Notes under the pieces: model-generated
Databases searched by the model: none
The model's input: only the letters and a program-made list of their open reading frames with translations
Told to the model about the DNA's origin: nothing
Translations under genes and position numbers: made by a program
Assembly: GCF_029675105.1 (NCBI RefSeq)
Contig: NZ_JAQQFV010000001.1
Location: forward strand, 1 to 64,000
DNA length: 64,000 bases
Source: Nocardia anocheti
GTDB taxonomy: Bacteria; Actinomycetota; Actinomycetes; Mycobacteriales; Mycobacteriaceae
Reading direction: 5' to 3'
Shown here: one piece after another, positions 1 through 9,924 of the stretch
Position numbering within the stretch: the first letter of the stretch is position 1
How the letters are laid out: each line of letters starts with the position of its first letter

Positions 1-570
1 CGAGACGCGGTCGGAGACCTGTTCGAGGACGAGGGCTCCGGCGGAGTCGACCACGTAGACGCACTGGCAGCCCGCGTCGGCCATGATGCGGGCCTGCTTG
101 GCCAGCTTCTCCGGGGTGGTGGAGTGGGCCATCATGAGGAAGCCGACGGTTTCCAGGCCGAGTTCACGGGCCAGGCCGAAGTGCTGGATGGAGACATCGG
201 CCTCGGTGCAGTGGGTGGCGATACGGCAGATGCTGCCGCCGTTGTCCTGGGAGATCTTGATGTCTTCCTTGACGCCGACACCGGGCAGCATGAGGAAGGC
301 GATCTTGGCCTGCTTGGCCGCCTCGGCGGCGACCTTGATCAGTTCCTGCTCAGGGGTTTTCGAGAATCCGTAGTTGAACGAGGACCCGCCCAGGCCGTCA
401 CCGTGGGTCACCTCGATGACCGGAACACCCGAACCATCCAGGGCAGCAACAATATCGCGCACCTCCTCGACGGTGAACTGGTGGCGCTTGTGGTGGGAGC
501 CGTCGCGCAGCGAGGTGTCGGTGACGCGCACGTCGAGTTCGCCCGAGAAGGGCTTCAGGATATTGCTCAT
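1..570 (-). CDS. hsaF: 4-hydroxy-2-oxo acid aldolase HsaF (3' end cut by window)
   Basis: The first 190 residues of a pyruvate-dependent aldolase of the HsaF/BphI/DmpG family are visible; the gene runs off the left edge. The start reads MSNILKPF, followed by [15 protein letters not shown], the family's N-terminal metal and substrate signature (RDGSH). In steroid degraders HsaF cleaves 4-hydroxy-2-oxohexanoate, from rings C/D, into pyruvate and propanal, which is channelled to the partner dehydrogenase HsaG. hsaG lies 12 bp upstream in the same operon, followed by hsaE, which supports the steroid assignment over a generic meta-cleavage aldolase. The start ATG is at 568-570. It remains open to base 1 with no stop. 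Confidence 0.93.
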   Translation of the reverse strand, partial: MSNILKPFSGELDVRVTDTSLRDGSHHKRHQFTVEEVRDIVAALDGSGVPVIEVTHGDGLGGSSFNYGFSKTPEQELIKVAAEAAKQAKIAFLMLPGVGVKEDIKISQDNGGSICRIATHCTEADVSIQHFGLARELGLETVGFLMMAHSTTPEKLAKQARIMADAGCQCVYVVDSAGALVLEQVSDRVS

Positions 571-582
571 GGTCGAATCTCC

Positions 583-1488
583 TTACACCCGAGCCGAGAT
601 GATCTGATCGGCCAGCACATCGCCCACGCGGGTCGCGGCGGCGGTCATGATGTCGAGGTTGCCCGCGTACGGCGGCAGGAAGTCGCCCGCGCCCTCGACC
701 TCGACGAAGATCGAGACCTTCGCCATGCCACCGGAGACCAGCGACGGATCGTCGAACTGCGGGTCGTTGAGCAGCCGGTAGCCGGGCACGTATTCCTGGA
801 TGGACTTCTCCATGCGGAAGATGCTCTCGGAGATGGCATCCCGATCCGCCTCCTCGGGGATGGCGCAGAAGATGGTGTCGCGCATGATCATCGGGGGCTC
901 GGCGGGGTTCAGGATGATGATCGCCTTGCCCCGCTGCGCCCCACCGATGGTCTCCACACCCTTGGAGGTCGTCTTGGTGAACTCGTCGATATTGGCGCGG
1001 GTGCCGGGACCGGCCGACACCGAGGACACCGAGGCGACGATCTCGGCGTAGGCCACCGGCACGACGCGGGAGACCGCCGCCACCATGGGAATCGTGGCCT
1101 GGCCACCGCAGGTGATCATGTTGACGTTCGGCGCGTCACGCAGCGAGTCCAGGTTCACCGGGGGGATCACGGCGGGGCCGACGGCGGCGGGGGTGAGGTC
1201 GACGGCGCGGATGCCCGCGGCCTCGTATTTCGGCGCGTAGGCGCGGTGGACGTAGGCGGAGGTGGCCTCGAACAGCAGGTCCGGCTTCTCGTCGAGCGCG
1301 AGCAGCCAATCCGCGCCCTCGGCGGAGGTCTCCAGGCCCAGCCCGGCGGCACGCTTCAGACCCTCCGACTCCGGGTCGATGCCGATCATCCAACGCGGCT
1401 CGATCTTGTCCGAGCGCAGCAGCTTGTACAGCAGGTCGGTGCTGATATTGCCGGACCCCACGATCGCGGCGGTGACTTTGCTCGTCAC
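583..1488 (-). CDS. hsaG: Acylating aldehyde (propanal/acetaldehyde) dehydrogenase HsaG
   Basis: A 301-residue CoA-acylating dehydrogenase of the DmpF/BphJ/HsaG family, of normal length. It has an N-terminal NAD-binding Rossmann motif ([17 protein letters not shown]) and the catalytic cysteine in MITCGGQAT near residue 130. It converts the propanal released by HsaF to propionyl-CoA in a channelled complex with the aldolase. The start is a GTG at 1486-1488 with an AGGAG ribosome site about 7 nt upstream. It sits between hsaE (20 bp upstream) and hsaF (12 bp downstream), the classical hsaE-hsaG-hsaF order of cholesterol ring C/D degradation operons. Confidence 0.94.
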   Translation of the reverse strand: MTSKVTAAIVGSGNISTDLLYKLLRSDKIEPRWMIGIDPESEGLKRAAGLGLETSAEGADWLLALDEKPDLLFEATSAYVHRAYAPKYEAAGIRAVDLTPAAVGPAVIPPVNLDSLRDAPNVNMITCGGQATIPMVAAVSRVVPVAYAEIVASVSSVSAGPGTRANIDEFTKTTSKGVETIGGAQRGKAIIILNPAEPPMIMRDTIFCAIPEEADRDAISESIFRMEKSIQEYVPGYRLLNDPQFDDPSLVSGGMAKVSIFVEVEGAGDFLPPYAGNLDIMTAAATRVGDVLADQIISARV

Positions 1489-1507
1489 GGTGTACTCCTA
1501 GGGAAGA

Positions 1508-2293
1508 TCAGCTGAAACGCAAACGGACGGAACCGAGTCCGGTGAACTCGGCGAGGAACTCGTCACCGGGGCGGGCGTCGATGGCGCGGGTGCAGGAACC
1601 GGGCAGCACGATGTCGCCCGCCTTCAACCGCACGCCGAAGCTCGCGACCTTGCGTGCCAGCCAGGCCACCGCGATCACCGGATCGCCGAGGACCGCGTCG
1701 CTGCGCCCCTCGGCGATGACCTCACCGTTGCGGGTGAGCACGGCGTCGACGGCCTTGATGTCGATGTCGCCGGGCGCGACGCGCTCCTTGCCGAGCACGA
1801 AACCGGCCGAGGAGGCGTTGTCGGAGATGGTGTCGGCCAGGCCGATCTTCCAGTCCTCGATGCGCGAATCGATCAGCTCGATCGCGGGGGCGTAGGCGAC
1901 GGTGGCGGCGAGGACGTCGGCCTCGGTGCAGTCGGCACCGGGCAGGTCGGCGCCGAGCACGAAGCCGACCTCGACCTCGACGCGCGGCAGCAGGTACTTC
2001 GAGGTGTCGACGGGGACGTCCTCGAAGACCTCCATCTCGCCGAGCAGATGCCCGTAATCGGGCTCGTCGACGCCCATCATCTGCTGCATCGCCGCCGACG
2101 ACAGGCCCACCTTGTGGCCGACGATCTTCGCGCCCGACTTCAGCCTGCGCTGGATGTTGAGCAACTGGATCTCATAGGCGTCGACGACGTCGATATCGGG
2201 ATACCGGCCGACCAGCGGCGAGACGGCGACCCGCTCGTCCTCGGCGCGGGCCAGTTCGTCGGCGAGTTGAGTTCGTACCGCGTCGGGCAGCAC
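1508..2293 (-). CDS. hsaE: 2-hydroxyhexa-2,4-dienoate hydratase HsaE
   Basis: A 261-residue hydratase of the fumarylacetoacetase-like 2-oxopent-4-enoate hydratase family (MhpD/BphH). Visible landmarks are KIVGHKVGLSSAAMQQ, the metal-binding acidic stretch PRVEVEVGFVLG and ELIDSRIEDWKI. HsaE hydrates 2-hydroxyhexa-2,4-dienoate to 4-hydroxy-2-oxohexanoate, the HsaF substrate. The open frame extends upstream, but a GTG at 2291-2293 with AAGGAGG 6 nt before it gives the family's usual length, so I chose that start. It is the first gene of the leftward hsaE-G-F operon and shares its upstream region (2294-2506) with divergent kstD, where KstR-like palindromes lie. Confidence 0.92.
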   Translation of the reverse strand: MLPDAVRTQLADELARAEDERVAVSPLVGRYPDIDVVDAYEIQLLNIQRRLKSGAKIVGHKVGLSSAAMQQMMGVDEPDYGHLLGEMEVFEDVPVDTSKYLLPRVEVEVGFVLGADLPGADCTEADVLAATVAYAPAIELIDSRIEDWKIGLADTISDNASSAGFVLGKERVAPGDIDIKAVDAVLTRNGEVIAEGRSDAVLGDPVIAVAWLARKVASFGVRLKAGDIVLPGSCTRAIDARPGDEFLAEFTGLGSVRLRFS

Positions 2294-2406
2294 GCGGACC
2301 TCCTTGGCAGCACGGGCGGGGCAGGATGTAGGCCAAAACTGTAACCGGTTGCGCACACCAGTGTCAGCCGTTCACCTGACACTACAACGAAACCAGAGGT
2401 GATTTC

Positions 2407-2420
2407 TATAACAAGTTCCA
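2407..2420. promoter_or_regulatory. Putative KstR operator 1 (degenerate)
   Basis: TATAACAAGTTCCA matches the mycobacterial KstR palindrome TAGAACnnGTTCTA at 10 of 12 defined positions. It lies in the hsaE-kstD intergenic region, nearest to hsaE. Weakest of the three boxes here; function is inferred. Confidence 0.55.
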
Positions 2421-2448
2421 CTTTTGCAGGGGATTCTACGAAGCCCAC

Positions 2449-2462
2449 TGGAACGAGTTCCA
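2449..2462. promoter_or_regulatory. Putative KstR operator 2
   Basis: TGGAACGAGTTCCA is a perfect palindrome apart from its 2-nt centre and matches TAGAACnnGTTCTA at 10 of 12 defined positions, with symmetric A-to-G and T-to-C changes. It lies between divergent hsaE and kstD. Confidence 0.6.
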
Positions 2463-2491
2463 TTTTTGCTCGCCAAACTTCGGATCCCTTC

Positions 2492-2505
2492 TATAACGTG
2501 TTCTA
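2492..2505. promoter_or_regulatory. Putative KstR operator 3, abutting the kstD start
   Basis: TATAACGTGTTCTA matches the KstR consensus at 11 of 12 defined positions and ends 1 nt before the kstD ATG (2507). No Shine-Dalgarno is visible there, so either kstD mRNA is leaderless or KstR sits directly over the translation start region. Confidence 0.7.
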
Positions 2506-2506
2506 C

Positions 2507-4198
2507 ATGAGTGATCGGGAATACGATGTGGTGGTCGTCGGTAGCGGCGCCGCCGGGATGACCGCTGCCCTCGCCGCGGCCCACAAGGGACTGAGTGTCG
2601 TGCTGCTGGAGAAGGCCGCGCACTACGGCGGGTCCACGGCCCGATCCGGCGGTGGCGTGTGGATTCCGGGCAACAAGGCGCTCAGAGCCTCCGGGCGTCC
2701 GGACGACCGCGAGGACGCGCGCACCTACCTGCACAGCATCATCGGTGACGCGGTGCCCGCCGAGAAGATCGACACCTACCTCGATCGCGGCGCCGAGGCG
2801 TTCGACTTCGTCCTCGATCACACGCCGCTGAAGATGAAGTGGGTGCCGGGCTACTCCGACTACTACCCGGAGGCGCCGGGTGGGCTGGGCGAGGGACGCT
2901 CGTGCGAGCCGACGCCGTTCAACGGCAAGGTGCTGGGCGCGGAGCTGGCGAAGCTGGAGCCCCCGTATGCCAAGGCGCCGCTGAACGTGGTCGTCATGCA
3001 GGCCGACTTCGTGCGGCTGAACCTGATCAAGCGCCATCCCAAGGGCATGATGCGGGCCATGCGGGTCGGCGCGCGCACCTACTGGGCCAAGGCCACCGGC
3101 AAGCACCTGCTGGGCATGGGTCAGGCGATCATCGCCGCCATGCGCAAGGGGCTGCTCGACGCGGGCGTTCCGGTGCTGCTCGACACCCCGCTCACCGATC
3201 TGGTGGTCACCGACGGCCGGGTCACCGGTGTGCGGGCCACCGTGGACGGGACGCCGACGACGTTCACCGCCCGCTACGGCGTTGTGCTGGGCACCGGCGG
3301 TTTCGAGCACAACGCCGATCTGCGCGCCAAGTACCAGCGACAGCCGATAACCACTGAGTGGACAACCGGGGCCGCGGCCAACACCGGCGATGGCATCGTC
3401 GCGGGTATGGCAGCGGGTGGCACGGTGGATCTCATGGAGGACGCCTGGTGGGGTCCGACGATCTTCAAGGGCGGCAAGCCGTGGTTCGCGCTGGCCGAGC
3501 GCAATCTGCCGGGCACGATCATGGTCAACGATCGCGGTGAGCGGTTCGGTAACGAGTCCGCGCCCTATGTCGAGGCGGTGCACACCATGTACGGCGGCGA
3601 GTACGGGCAGGGTCCGGGGCCCGGCGCGAACATTCCGGCCTGGCTGGTGTTCGACCAGCGCTACCGCAACCGCTACATCTTCGCCGGATTGCAGCCGGGT
3701 CAGCGGTTCCCCTCGCGCTGGCTGGAGGACGACAACATCGTCAAGGCCGACAGCATCGCCGAACTGGCCGAACGCATCGGCGTGCCCGCCGACAGCCTGA
3801 CCACCACGGTCGAGCGATTCAACGGCTTCGCCATCACCGGCAAGGACGTCGACTTCGGCCGAGGTAACAGCCACTACGACCGCTACTACGGCGATCCCAC
3901 CGTCAAGCCCAACCCGTGCCTGGCCGAGATCTCACAGGGCCCGTTCTACGCGGCCAAGATCGTGCCGGGCGACCTGGGCACCAAGGGCGGCCTGGTCACC
4001 GACACCTCCGGACGCGTGCTGCGCGAGGACGATTCGGTGATCGAGGGCCTCTACGCCTCGGGCAACACCAGCGCCCCGGTGATGGGCCACACCTACGCGG
4101 GCCCCGGCGCCACCATCGGCCCCGCCATCACCTTCGCCTACCTCGCGGTGCTCGACATCGCCGCCGCGAAGGCGGCCGCGGCCGCCCCGACCTCCTAG
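2507..4198 (+). CDS. kstD: 3-ketosteroid delta-1-dehydrogenase KstD
   Basis: A 563-residue FAD flavoprotein of the fumarate-reductase/KstD family, of typical length. The N-terminal dinucleotide motif VVVGSGAAGMTAALAAAHKG and GGSTARSGGGVWIPGN are visible. Near the C-terminus, HTYAGPGATIGPA carries the conserved Tyr/Gly pair of the KstD active site. It introduces the 1,2 double bond into ring A of 3-ketosteroids, which with 9-alpha-hydroxylation opens ring B. The ORF is open further upstream, but the ATG at 2507 gives a proper N-terminus right before the FAD motif. It is divergent from hsaE and followed 11 bp downstream by a MaoC hydratase. KstR-like boxes precede it. Confidence 0.95.
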   Translation: MSDREYDVVVVGSGAAGMTAALAAAHKGLSVVLLEKAAHYGGSTARSGGGVWIPGNKALRASGRPDDREDARTYLHSIIGDAVPAEKIDTYLDRGAEAFDFVLDHTPLKMKWVPGYSDYYPEAPGGLGEGRSCEPTPFNGKVLGAELAKLEPPYAKAPLNVVVMQADFVRLNLIKRHPKGMMRAMRVGARTYWAKATGKHLLGMGQAIIAAMRKGLLDAGVPVLLDTPLTDLVVTDGRVTGVRATVDGTPTTFTARYGVVLGTGGFEHNADLRAKYQRQPITTEWTTGAAANTGDGIVAGMAAGGTVDLMEDAWWGPTIFKGGKPWFALAERNLPGTIMVNDRGERFGNESAPYVEAVHTMYGGEYGQGPGPGANIPAWLVFDQRYRNRYIFAGLQPGQRFPSRWLEDDNIVKADSIAELAERIGVPADSLTTTVERFNGFAITGKDVDFGRGNSHYDRYYGDPTVKPNPCLAEISQGPFYAAKIVPGDLGTKGGLVTDTSGRVLREDDSVIEGLYASGNTSAPVMGHTYAGPGATIGPAITFAYLAVLDIAAAKAAAAAPTS

Positions 4199-4209
4199 GA
4201 GCCACCCCC

Positions 4210-5070
4210 ATGCCGATCGATCTCCAGACCGCGCTCGGCGCGGAGCTGCCCGCCAGGGAGTTCAGCTGGACGGCCACCGACGTGCAGCTCTACCACCTGG
4301 GTCTCGGCGCGGGCGCGCGCTACACCCAGGCCGCCGAACTGCGCTATCTCGCCGACGGCACGCCGCAGGTGCTGCCCACCTTCGCCACCGTCGCGCCCAC
4401 CCTCGGCGAGACCGAGCCGCCGCGGGTGAGTTTCCCCGGCATCGAGATCGACCTGGCCAAGGTGGTGCACGGGCATCAGGAAATCGAGGTGCACCGGCCG
4501 ATTCCGGCGGCGGGCAAGGCGACCAGCACCGGCCGGATCAGCGAGATCTGGGACAAGGGCGCCAACGCGGTGATCGTGCAGGAACACACCGTGGTCGGTT
4601 CCGACGGGGCACCGCTGTGGACGGCGCGCTCGTCGATCTTCGCCAGGGGCGAGGGCGGTTTCGGTGGTGAGCGTGGGCCCGGCGGGAAGACCGCGCTGCC
4701 CGAGCGCGCCCCCGACGCGAAGCTGCTCACCCCGACGCTGCCGCAGCAGGCCCTGCTCTACCGGCTCTGCGGTGACCGCAATCCCCTGCACTCGGACCCC
4801 GAATTCGCCAAGGGCGCCGGTTTTCCCGCGCCGATCCTGCACGGGCTGTGCACCTACGGCACCGTCTGTAAGGCCATCACCGACGCGCTGCTCGACAGCG
4901 ACGCGGCCAAGGTGGCGGGATTCCGTGCCAAGTTCGCAGGAGTTCTCTACCCCGGCGAGACGCTGCACATCAAGGTCTGGCGCGAGGGCGACCAGCTCAT
5001 CGGCGCGGTCACCGTCGCCGAGCGCGACGACGCGCCGGTGCTGAGCGACGTCGTCCTGCGCGTCGCCTGA
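4210..5070 (+). CDS. hsd4B: MaoC-family enoyl-CoA hydratase of steroid catabolism (Hsd4B/Rv3538-like)
   Basis: A 286-residue double hot-dog hydratase. The C-terminal half carries the hydratase-2 signature: DRNPLHSDPEFAKGAGFPAP followed by ILHGLCTYG, containing the Asp/His catalytic pair. The N-terminal half is the degenerate hot-dog typical of this architecture. Members of this group, next to kstD in mycobacteria and rhodococci, hydrate 2-enoyl-CoA intermediates of sterol side-chain beta-oxidation. The gene is 11 bp after kstD and almost certainly co-transcribed. The exact step is inferred from context. Confidence 0.85.
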   Translation: MPIDLQTALGAELPAREFSWTATDVQLYHLGLGAGARYTQAAELRYLADGTPQVLPTFATVAPTLGETEPPRVSFPGIEIDLAKVVHGHQEIEVHRPIPAAGKATSTGRISEIWDKGANAVIVQEHTVVGSDGAPLWTARSSIFARGEGGFGGERGPGGKTALPERAPDAKLLTPTLPQQALLYRLCGDRNPLHSDPEFAKGAGFPAPILHGLCTYGTVCKAITDALLDSDAAKVAGFRAKFAGVLYPGETLHIKVWREGDQLIGAVTVAERDDAPVLSDVVLRVA

Positions 5071-5170
5071 GCCGGATGCCCCGGTGGCGGTGCGGAATTC
5101 GCCGTCACCGCCATCGGGGTGCCCGATCCGGTGACCGCCGGGTGTCGGTGGGTGGTGCCATCATCCGGAG

Positions 5171-5587
5171 ATGGCACTCACACACACGGAAAAGCAAGAG
5201 TTTCTCGCGCGACCGCATGTGGCCGCACTGTCGGTCGGCCTGCCCGATCGCGGGCCGTTGACCGTCCCCATCTGGTACGCCTACGAACCCGGCGGACGGC
5301 CCTGGATCACCACGCTGCCCAGCTCGACGAAGATGGCGGCGATCACGGCGGCCGGGCGCTTCGGGCTCATGGTCGACACGGTGGAACCCGAGGTCAAGTA
5401 TGTCTCGGTCGAGGGTCCGGTGGCGGAGGTCCAGACGTCCACTTCGGCCCAGATCGAGGACATGGCCGCCCGCTATCTGAGCGGTGACGCCCTGACCCAG
5501 TACCTGAAGTTCGCGCACGAGCAGCTGGGCGAGCACGTCACGGTGTGGATGCGGCCCGAGCACTGGCTGGGCGCGCTCATCGGGTAG
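5171..5587 (+). CDS. PPOX-class (split beta-barrel) flavin/F420-binding-fold protein
   Basis: A 138-residue single-domain protein with the pyridoxamine-phosphate-oxidase-like split barrel pattern: an N-terminal FLARPHVAALSVGL strand, PIWYAYEPGGRPWITTLPSS, and YVSVEGPVAEV. Such actinobacterial proteins may bind FMN, F420 or haem; the sequence alone does not decide. It stands alone, about 100 bp after the steroid hydratase, and its 3' end overlaps the convergent membrane protein gene by 11 bp. No specific substrate is assigned. Confidence 0.75.
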   Translation: MALTHTEKQEFLARPHVAALSVGLPDRGPLTVPIWYAYEPGGRPWITTLPSSTKMAAITAAGRFGLMVDTVEPEVKYVSVEGPVAEVQTSTSAQIEDMAARYLSGDALTQYLKFAHEQLGEHVTVWMRPEHWLGALIG

Positions 5588-6026
5588 CGGACGTCTCCGC
5601 GGCGGGGCGACGGGGGCTGAGACCGCCGACGAGCAGGGCGTAGATCAGCACGATGAGAATCGGCGCGGCCAGGGGCGCCCAGACCAGCTGGACCGGCACC
5701 AGCGCGGCGGTGGCCGCGGCGATGGTGAACAGGATGGCGCCGCCCACCGACGGGATGGTGGTCGGCACCACGCCCTCGGGCGCGTGCAGCACGGCCGCGT
5801 TGAGCAGATAGGTGGTGGCGACCAGGCCGGTGGCGGCCGCGGCGATCACGCCGATGTCGGCGAAGGCCAGCACACCGATCACCACCAGGACCGCGCCGAT
5901 CGAGGCCGCGCGCCACCACCAGCTCGCGATGACCAGCGCCAGCGCGGCCAGCCCGGCGAGCGGAGTGATCAGCGCGACGGCGGCCACCAGCAGCAGACCG
6001 GCGAGCAGGGCGAGGAAACGGATCAT
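5577..6026 (-). CDS. Hydrophobic membrane protein of the MoxR/DUF58 locus
   Basis: A 149-residue protein with about four or five transmembrane segments (for example LALLAGLLLVAAVALITPLAGLA at the N-terminus) and a short Arg-rich tail. The start ATG (6024-6026) overlaps the stop of the DUF58 gene in an ATGA junction, so translation is probably coupled. Mycobacterial moxR3 loci (Rv3164c region) have a similar small membrane protein after the DUF58 gene. Role unknown, probably part of a membrane complex handled by the MoxR ATPase. Confidence 0.8.
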   Translation of the reverse strand: MIRFLALLAGLLLVAAVALITPLAGLAALALVIASWWWRAASIGAVLVVIGVLAFADIGVIAAAATGLVATTYLLNAAVLHAPEGVVPTTIPSVGGAILFTIAAATAALVPVQLVWAPLAAPILIVLIYALLVGGLSPRRPAAETSATR

Positions 6027-7293
6027 CGGCGCACCCGGACGGTGCGGCGGTGCTGGGGCAGCAGGCGCATGGCCTGGTCGAGGCGGGTCTCCTCCGGCCA
6101 GGCGATGATGTCGACACCGACGGTGCCCATGTCGCGATACATCGAGGCGCGCTCGAGCTGCCACATCTTGGCCATGGTCGGGTCGAGTCCCTCCTCGAAC
6201 GGGGTGCCGCGCAGCACGTCCACCGCGACGACCACGTGCCCGCGTTTGCGCAGGTCGATCAGCGCGAGCGCGAACTGGGTGTCGAGCAGCGTGGAGAAGG
6301 CGACGACGATCGCGCCGATCGGCACCGCCGCATGCGGGGCCAGGGTGCCGGTGGTCTCCACGTGCTCGTCACCGACGCCCAGGACGGTGTCGACGATGCG
6401 GTAGAACTGCCTGCGGCCGATATCGGGCCGCAGCCAGCGCGGCGATTCCCCCAGGCAGACCACGGCCGTGCGGTCACCGGCCTGCAACGTGGACTGGACC
6501 ACCTGGGCCGCGCCGCGCACCGACAGTTCGAGCGAGGCGGTGGCCGGGCCGGGTGCCTGCTGGGAGGTGTCGACCAGGACCACCACGTCGGCGGAGCGGT
6601 TGGTGAACCGCTCGGTGACATAGAGCCTGCCGCGCCGCGCGCTCACCGGCCAGTTCACCGTGCGCAGCTGGTCGCCGGGGGCGTAGGCGCGGATGTCGGC
6701 GTATTCCACGCCGGGCCCGTGCTTGCGGGTCAGATGGGTACCGATGCGGTCGGGAAGTTCGGTGCGCGGCAGGCGCATTCGCTGGGGGTCGGCGATCGGG
6801 TACACATACAGCTTGGCCGCGGGCAGTTCGGCGGTGGCGACGGCGAGCCCGGCCGGACTCAGCGCGGAGACCTTGACCTGCACCGGATATCGACCCCAGC
6901 GCGCCGCCGAGAGCGACAACTCCACGCCCGCTGGCGCGCCGCCGGAATCGTGGGCCTCCTCGATCTCGAGGTTCAGCCCGTCCAGCGGCACGGGGGTCAT
7001 CCGCAGCAGGGCGTGCCCGCTCTCGACGAAAGCCGCCGCGCTGCACCCGATCTCCTCGTTCTCGAAACAGCGCACCGTGCCGCTGCCGTCGACCTGGATG
7101 CGGGTGGGCGCCTGCTGCCACGGCGCGGTCGCGAGCACCCCGAGCATCGGGGCCGCGAAGACCACGAGCTGCCACTGACCGCGCAGCACCGCGACGACCA
7201 GCGCCGCGGCGGCACACCCGGCCAGGATGAACACCAGGGGCGCGGGCCGCCAACGCAGGTCGACCTCGACCGTCCTGGACTCGTCGCGGTGCT

Positions 7294-7297
<4 letters not shown>
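6023..7297 (-). CDS. DUF58 (von Willebrand-like) protein, MoxR partner
   Basis: A 424-residue protein. Two N-terminal transmembrane segments (FILAGCAAAALVVAVL, LVVFAAPMLGVLA) precede an extracytoplasmic-type beta region. The DUF58 signature follows around residues 200-260 (GDQLRTVNWPVSARRGRLYV and VVVLVDTSQ, a MIDAS-like Asp start). DUF58 proteins pair with MoxR AAA ATPases and are thought to take part in metal-dependent assembly or chaperone functions. It overlaps moxR by 4 nt upstream and the small membrane gene downstream. Confidence 0.88.
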
Positions 7298-8256
<959 letters not shown>

Positions 8257-8273
8257 CGGTGGCCTCTAACCCC

Positions 8274-8792
8274 TCACATCGTCTGCAATCGGCGCAGGAT
8301 CTCGTCCAGCGCCTCCCTACCCGGAGCGCGACCGGTCTGGTCGCGCAGTGCCGAGTTCGCCGGATCGACCCAGCGCCACAGTTCGGGACCGAACTGCAGC
8401 TGACCGGCGGCTTCGGTGGCTCTGCGGTTCTTGGCGACACGCAGGCCGGTGGACAGTTCGAACTCCTTGGCCAGCAGCGGACGCAGGTGGCGGTCCCAGT
8501 CGGCGCGGGTGCCGTCGGCGCGGGCGGTGAGCATCTCCGCGCGCGCGTGCCAACGGCCCAGCATCTCGGCCGGGCCGTTGTCGATGTACTCGGTCAGCGG
8601 TTCCTCGCGCACCACGCGATGTCGCAGTGACCAGACCAGCAGGCCCAGCGCCACCGCCACCGGGAGGGCGACGGCCAGCAGCACGAGATCACGCTCCAGC
8701 CGCACCAGCGCGATCTCGATGACGACCACCGCCACCACCGCGGTCGCGATCACCGAAGAACGCCCCATCCCCTGATCCCCCTCGACACTCAT
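8274..8792 (-). CDS. Membrane-anchored protein of the MoxR locus, unknown function
   Basis: A 172-residue protein with two adjacent N-terminal transmembrane helices (VIATAVVAVVVIEIALV, LVLLAVALPVAVALGLLVW) and a charged cytoplasmic domain of about 110 residues. It corresponds by position to the small protein between the DUF4129 and moxR genes in mycobacterial moxR3 loci. The start ATG at 8790-8792 is the one directly before the first helix; longer in-frame starts give Arg-rich non-conserved-looking extensions. Function unknown. Confidence 0.78.
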   Translation of the reverse strand: MSVEGDQGMGRSSVIATAVVAVVVIEIALVRLERDLVLLAVALPVAVALGLLVWSLRHRVVREEPLTEYIDNGPAEMLGRWHARAEMLTARADGTRADWDRHLRPLLAKEFELSTGLRVAKNRRATEAAGQLQFGPELWRWVDPANSALRDQTGRAPGREALDEILRRLQTM

Positions 8793-8862
8793 GCTGACTC
8801 CCTCGGGCATGAGCGGGCGCCCTGCGTGGTCACGCGAGCTACCGCCTCCGGGCGCTGACCGC

Positions 8863-9837
8863 TCATGCCGACACCAGCCTTCTTTGCAGATCGGTGAGCA
8901 CGATGCGCAGCAACTGTTCGGCGCGCATACGCTGCCATTCGAGCATCGAGTGCGGGCTGAAGCGCGCCTCCTCGAACAGAGCGACCAGCTCGCGGGCCGA
9001 AGCGTCGTGCAGCACACCGCTTTCGAAGGCGCGGGCGAGCACTTCCATCGGGGTGTCGGAGGCCTTCGGACGGGCGGCGAGGTCGCTGGACAGGCCGCGT
9101 TCCATCGCCACGTAACAGGCGATGATGGCGGTGCGCGGGTCCTGACCGGGCGCGTTCATCGCGGCCAGGCCCATCTCGGCGGCGCGGGTGAGCGAATCCA
9201 CCTCGCTCGGTGTGGGTTCGGGCGCGGCGGCGGTGGGCGGCGGGATCTCTCGGCGCGCGGCCACCGCGACGACCACCAGGCCGAGCAGCGCGACGCCGAT
9301 CAGCACGACCGCCAGCACCACCGCGATCAGCATCGCGGTGCCGGTGAGGTCGTGGGCGCCGGTGGTCGGGTCGGGCGCGGGCGCGTCGGTGGGGGTGGGC
9401 ACCGGACCCGAGCCCTCGGGCAGCGTCTCGGAGGCGGGCCGCATCGGGCGCGCGCCCGGCAGCAGGAACAGCGCGGTGACGCCCCCGGCGAACACCAACG
9501 CCACCACCGCGATCGCGATCGGCGCCAGCACCGCCATCCGCCGCCACTGGAAGCGCGGCAGGGACTCGCGCTCGTGTTGCGGCATGGCCAGCGGCAGACG
9601 ATGCTGACTGGCGATCACCCCGGCGACCAGGATGACGATGGACACCAGCAGCAGCACCGGCATCACCGCGACCAGCAGCGGATTCGGTGGGCCCGCGGCG
9701 GTGTCGCCACCGGCCTCCGGCAGATAGCCCTGCAGGGCGATGGTCGCGGCGGCTACGAGCGCGATCACGACGATCGCCCGCGGTATGGGCTGATTCACCC
9801 CGATCACAGCTGTACCACCAAACCCCAGTGCCTGCAC
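8863..9837 (-). CDS. DUF4129-domain membrane protein
   Basis: A 324-residue protein with four predicted transmembrane segments, a Pro/Thr-rich loop near residue 140, and a C-terminal soluble domain matching DUF4129. Key features there are AIIACYVAMERGL, TPMEVLARAFESG and EEARFSPHSML. DUF4129 proteins accompany MoxR/DUF58 and in other bacteria sit with transglutaminase-like proteins. It heads the leftward operon DUF4129-anchored protein-moxR-DUF58-membrane protein. The exact start is uncertain; GTG codons at residues 1, 11 and 14 of the frame are possible. Confidence 0.82.
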   Translation of the reverse strand: MQALGFGGTAVIGVNQPIPRAIVVIALVAAATIALQGYLPEAGGDTAAGPPNPLLVAVMPVLLLVSIVILVAGVIASQHRLPLAMPQHERESLPRFQWRRMAVLAPIAIAVVALVFAGGVTALFLLPGARPMRPASETLPEGSGPVPTPTDAPAPDPTTGAHDLTGTAMLIAVVLAVVLIGVALLGLVVVAVAARREIPPPTAAAPEPTPSEVDSLTRAAEMGLAAMNAPGQDPRTAIIACYVAMERGLSSDLAARPKASDTPMEVLARAFESGVLHDASARELVALFEEARFSPHSMLEWQRMRAEQLLRIVLTDLQRRLVSA

Positions 9838-9924
9838 AAAACAGCCACATAGTTACATGCCGAGTGGTTCGCTCGGGAGGAAATCGGTGCTTTTGGATTA
9901 CCTCCCCTTTATTGTCCCTCCTCA

